NCBI GenBank assembly: GCA_003216175.1 | Contig: QCJG01000011.1 | Coordinates: 1-37,364, forward strand | Direction of reading: 5' to 3' | Length of the DNA stretch: 37,364 nt | Source of the DNA: Prochlorococcus sp. AG-409-A10 | Lineage (GTDB): Bacteria; Cyanobacteriota; Cyanobacteriia; PCC-6307; Cyanobiaceae | In this document: one piece after another, positions 37,008-37,364 of the stretch | Position numbering within the stretch: the first letter of the stretch is position 1 | Layout: the number at the start of each line of letters is the position of its first letter | Notes under the pieces: generated by a model | Seen by the model: the letters and a program-made list of their open reading frames with translations, nothing else | Database searches by the model: none | Told to the model about the DNA's origin: nothing | Program-made: the position numbers and the translations under genes

Positions 37008-37364
37008 TTAATGTAAAAAGTGTCTTTTCCCAGTTAGTACCATTTTTATTCCTAATTCATTGCATGCATTAATAGAATCTTTATCTCTAATACTTCCCCC
37101 AGGCTGAATAATTGAACTAATGCCATAAGCAGCTGCCATCTTTACAGTATCGTCGAATGGGAAAAAACCATCACTAGCTAAAACGGCGCCTTTTGATTTG
37201 CTACCAGCAGCCTCTAATGCAAGTTTTGCTGAACCTATCCTATTCATTTGACCAGCGCCAATCCCTAGACTCTGTTGATTAGATGCTACTGCGATTGCGT
37301 TTGATCGTATATGTTTTACAATTTTCCACGCAAAAGATAAGTCATTCATTTCTTCTTCTGTTGG
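37008..37364 (-). CDS. purH: Bifunctional purine synthesis protein PurH, C-terminal part
   Basis: The 3' end of purH, cut by the window edge; 118 residues are present. PurH is AICAR formyltransferase/IMP cyclohydrolase, the last two steps of IMP synthesis. The visible part is the end of the AICAR transformylase domain: [58 protein letters not shown] and the terminal [11 protein letters not shown], typical of the family. The reading frame is open to the last base ([13 protein letters not shown]), so the gene continues to the right. The 61 bp between the DoxX gene and purH contain nothing clear. Confidence 0.97.
   Translation of the reverse strand, partial: PTEEEMNDLSFAWKIVKHIRSNAIAVASNQQSLGIGAGQMNRIGSAKLALEAAGSKSKGAVLASDGFFPFDDTVKMAAAYGISSIIQPGGSIRDKDSINACNELGIKMVLTGKRHFLH

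Noticed and set aside
1-37364. CRISPR arrays, insertion sequences, prophage or genomic-island marks
   Set aside because: No spaced direct repeats, transposase, integrase or phage genes seen. The tRNA-Leu and tRNA-Arg flanks carry only core genes and no integrase.

Overview
The window looks like the chromosome of a marine picocyanobacterium, most likely a low-light-adapted Prochlorococcus (NATL-like, inferred from gene content and composition, not from a search). The DNA is strongly AT-rich and compact, with many 0-20 bp spacers and several overlapping gene ends. It carries photosystem II genes (psbO, psbH, psbI), a beta-carotene hydroxylase (crtR), the cyanobacterial nitrogen regulator ntcA, a high-affinity-type ammonium transporter (amt1), and several families found almost only in cyanobacteria or plastids (Ycf20, Ycf66-like, DUF3084, DUF3146, DUF3177, DUF3181, DUF3769). 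I see no mobile element, prophage, CRISPR array or toxin-antitoxin module. This is core genome, and I did not find an undescribed multi-gene system.

Layout. 1-1.1 kb: aroC (frameshifted). 1.2-5.8 kb, minus strand: eda, ftsH, sat, psbO. 6.0-7.3 kb: coaBC (frameshifted). 7.5-11 kb: ycf20-like, pyrB, mpg, gatC, crtR, tRNA-Leu(UAG). 11.4-14.8 kb: Ycf66-like gene and ileS. 14.9-16.4 kb: DUF3177 gene and trmB. 16.5-18.9 kb: txlA-like thioredoxin facing thyX-dcd-cobO-like. 19.1-21.3 kb: ntcA, DUF3084 gene, YqgF-like gene. 21.3-23.2 kb: DUF3146 gene, pth, tatA, psbH, a gene-poor gap, then psbI. 23.3-25.3 kb: a large LptD-like protein. 25.3-29.9 kb, minus strand: leuD, leuC, cinA, glyA. Then tRNA-Arg(ACG), two small conserved genes, murJ and sfsA. 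33.4-36.9 kb: amt1, ispH and a DoxX-family gene. At the right edge is the 3' end of purH.

Functionally the window is housekeeping: amino-acid, nucleotide, coenzyme A and isoprenoid synthesis, translation, photosystem assembly and repair, outer-membrane and peptidoglycan biogenesis, and nitrogen control. ntcA and amt1 form a regulatory theme. amt1 has a perfect GTA-N8-TAC NtcA box, and ntcA has a one-mismatch box exactly 22 bp from a TAN3T -10 element, as expected for NtcA activation of transport and for autoregulation.

The most notable observation concerns reading frames. Two essential genes (aroC, coaBC) are each split by one extra A in a run of 8 or 9 A on the plus strand. A third gene (DUF3177) loses a good ATG start to the same kind of change. 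The shared polarity points either to homopolymer over-calling in this assembly or to poly-A slippage that restores frame during expression. Several other long A/T runs in genes are intact.
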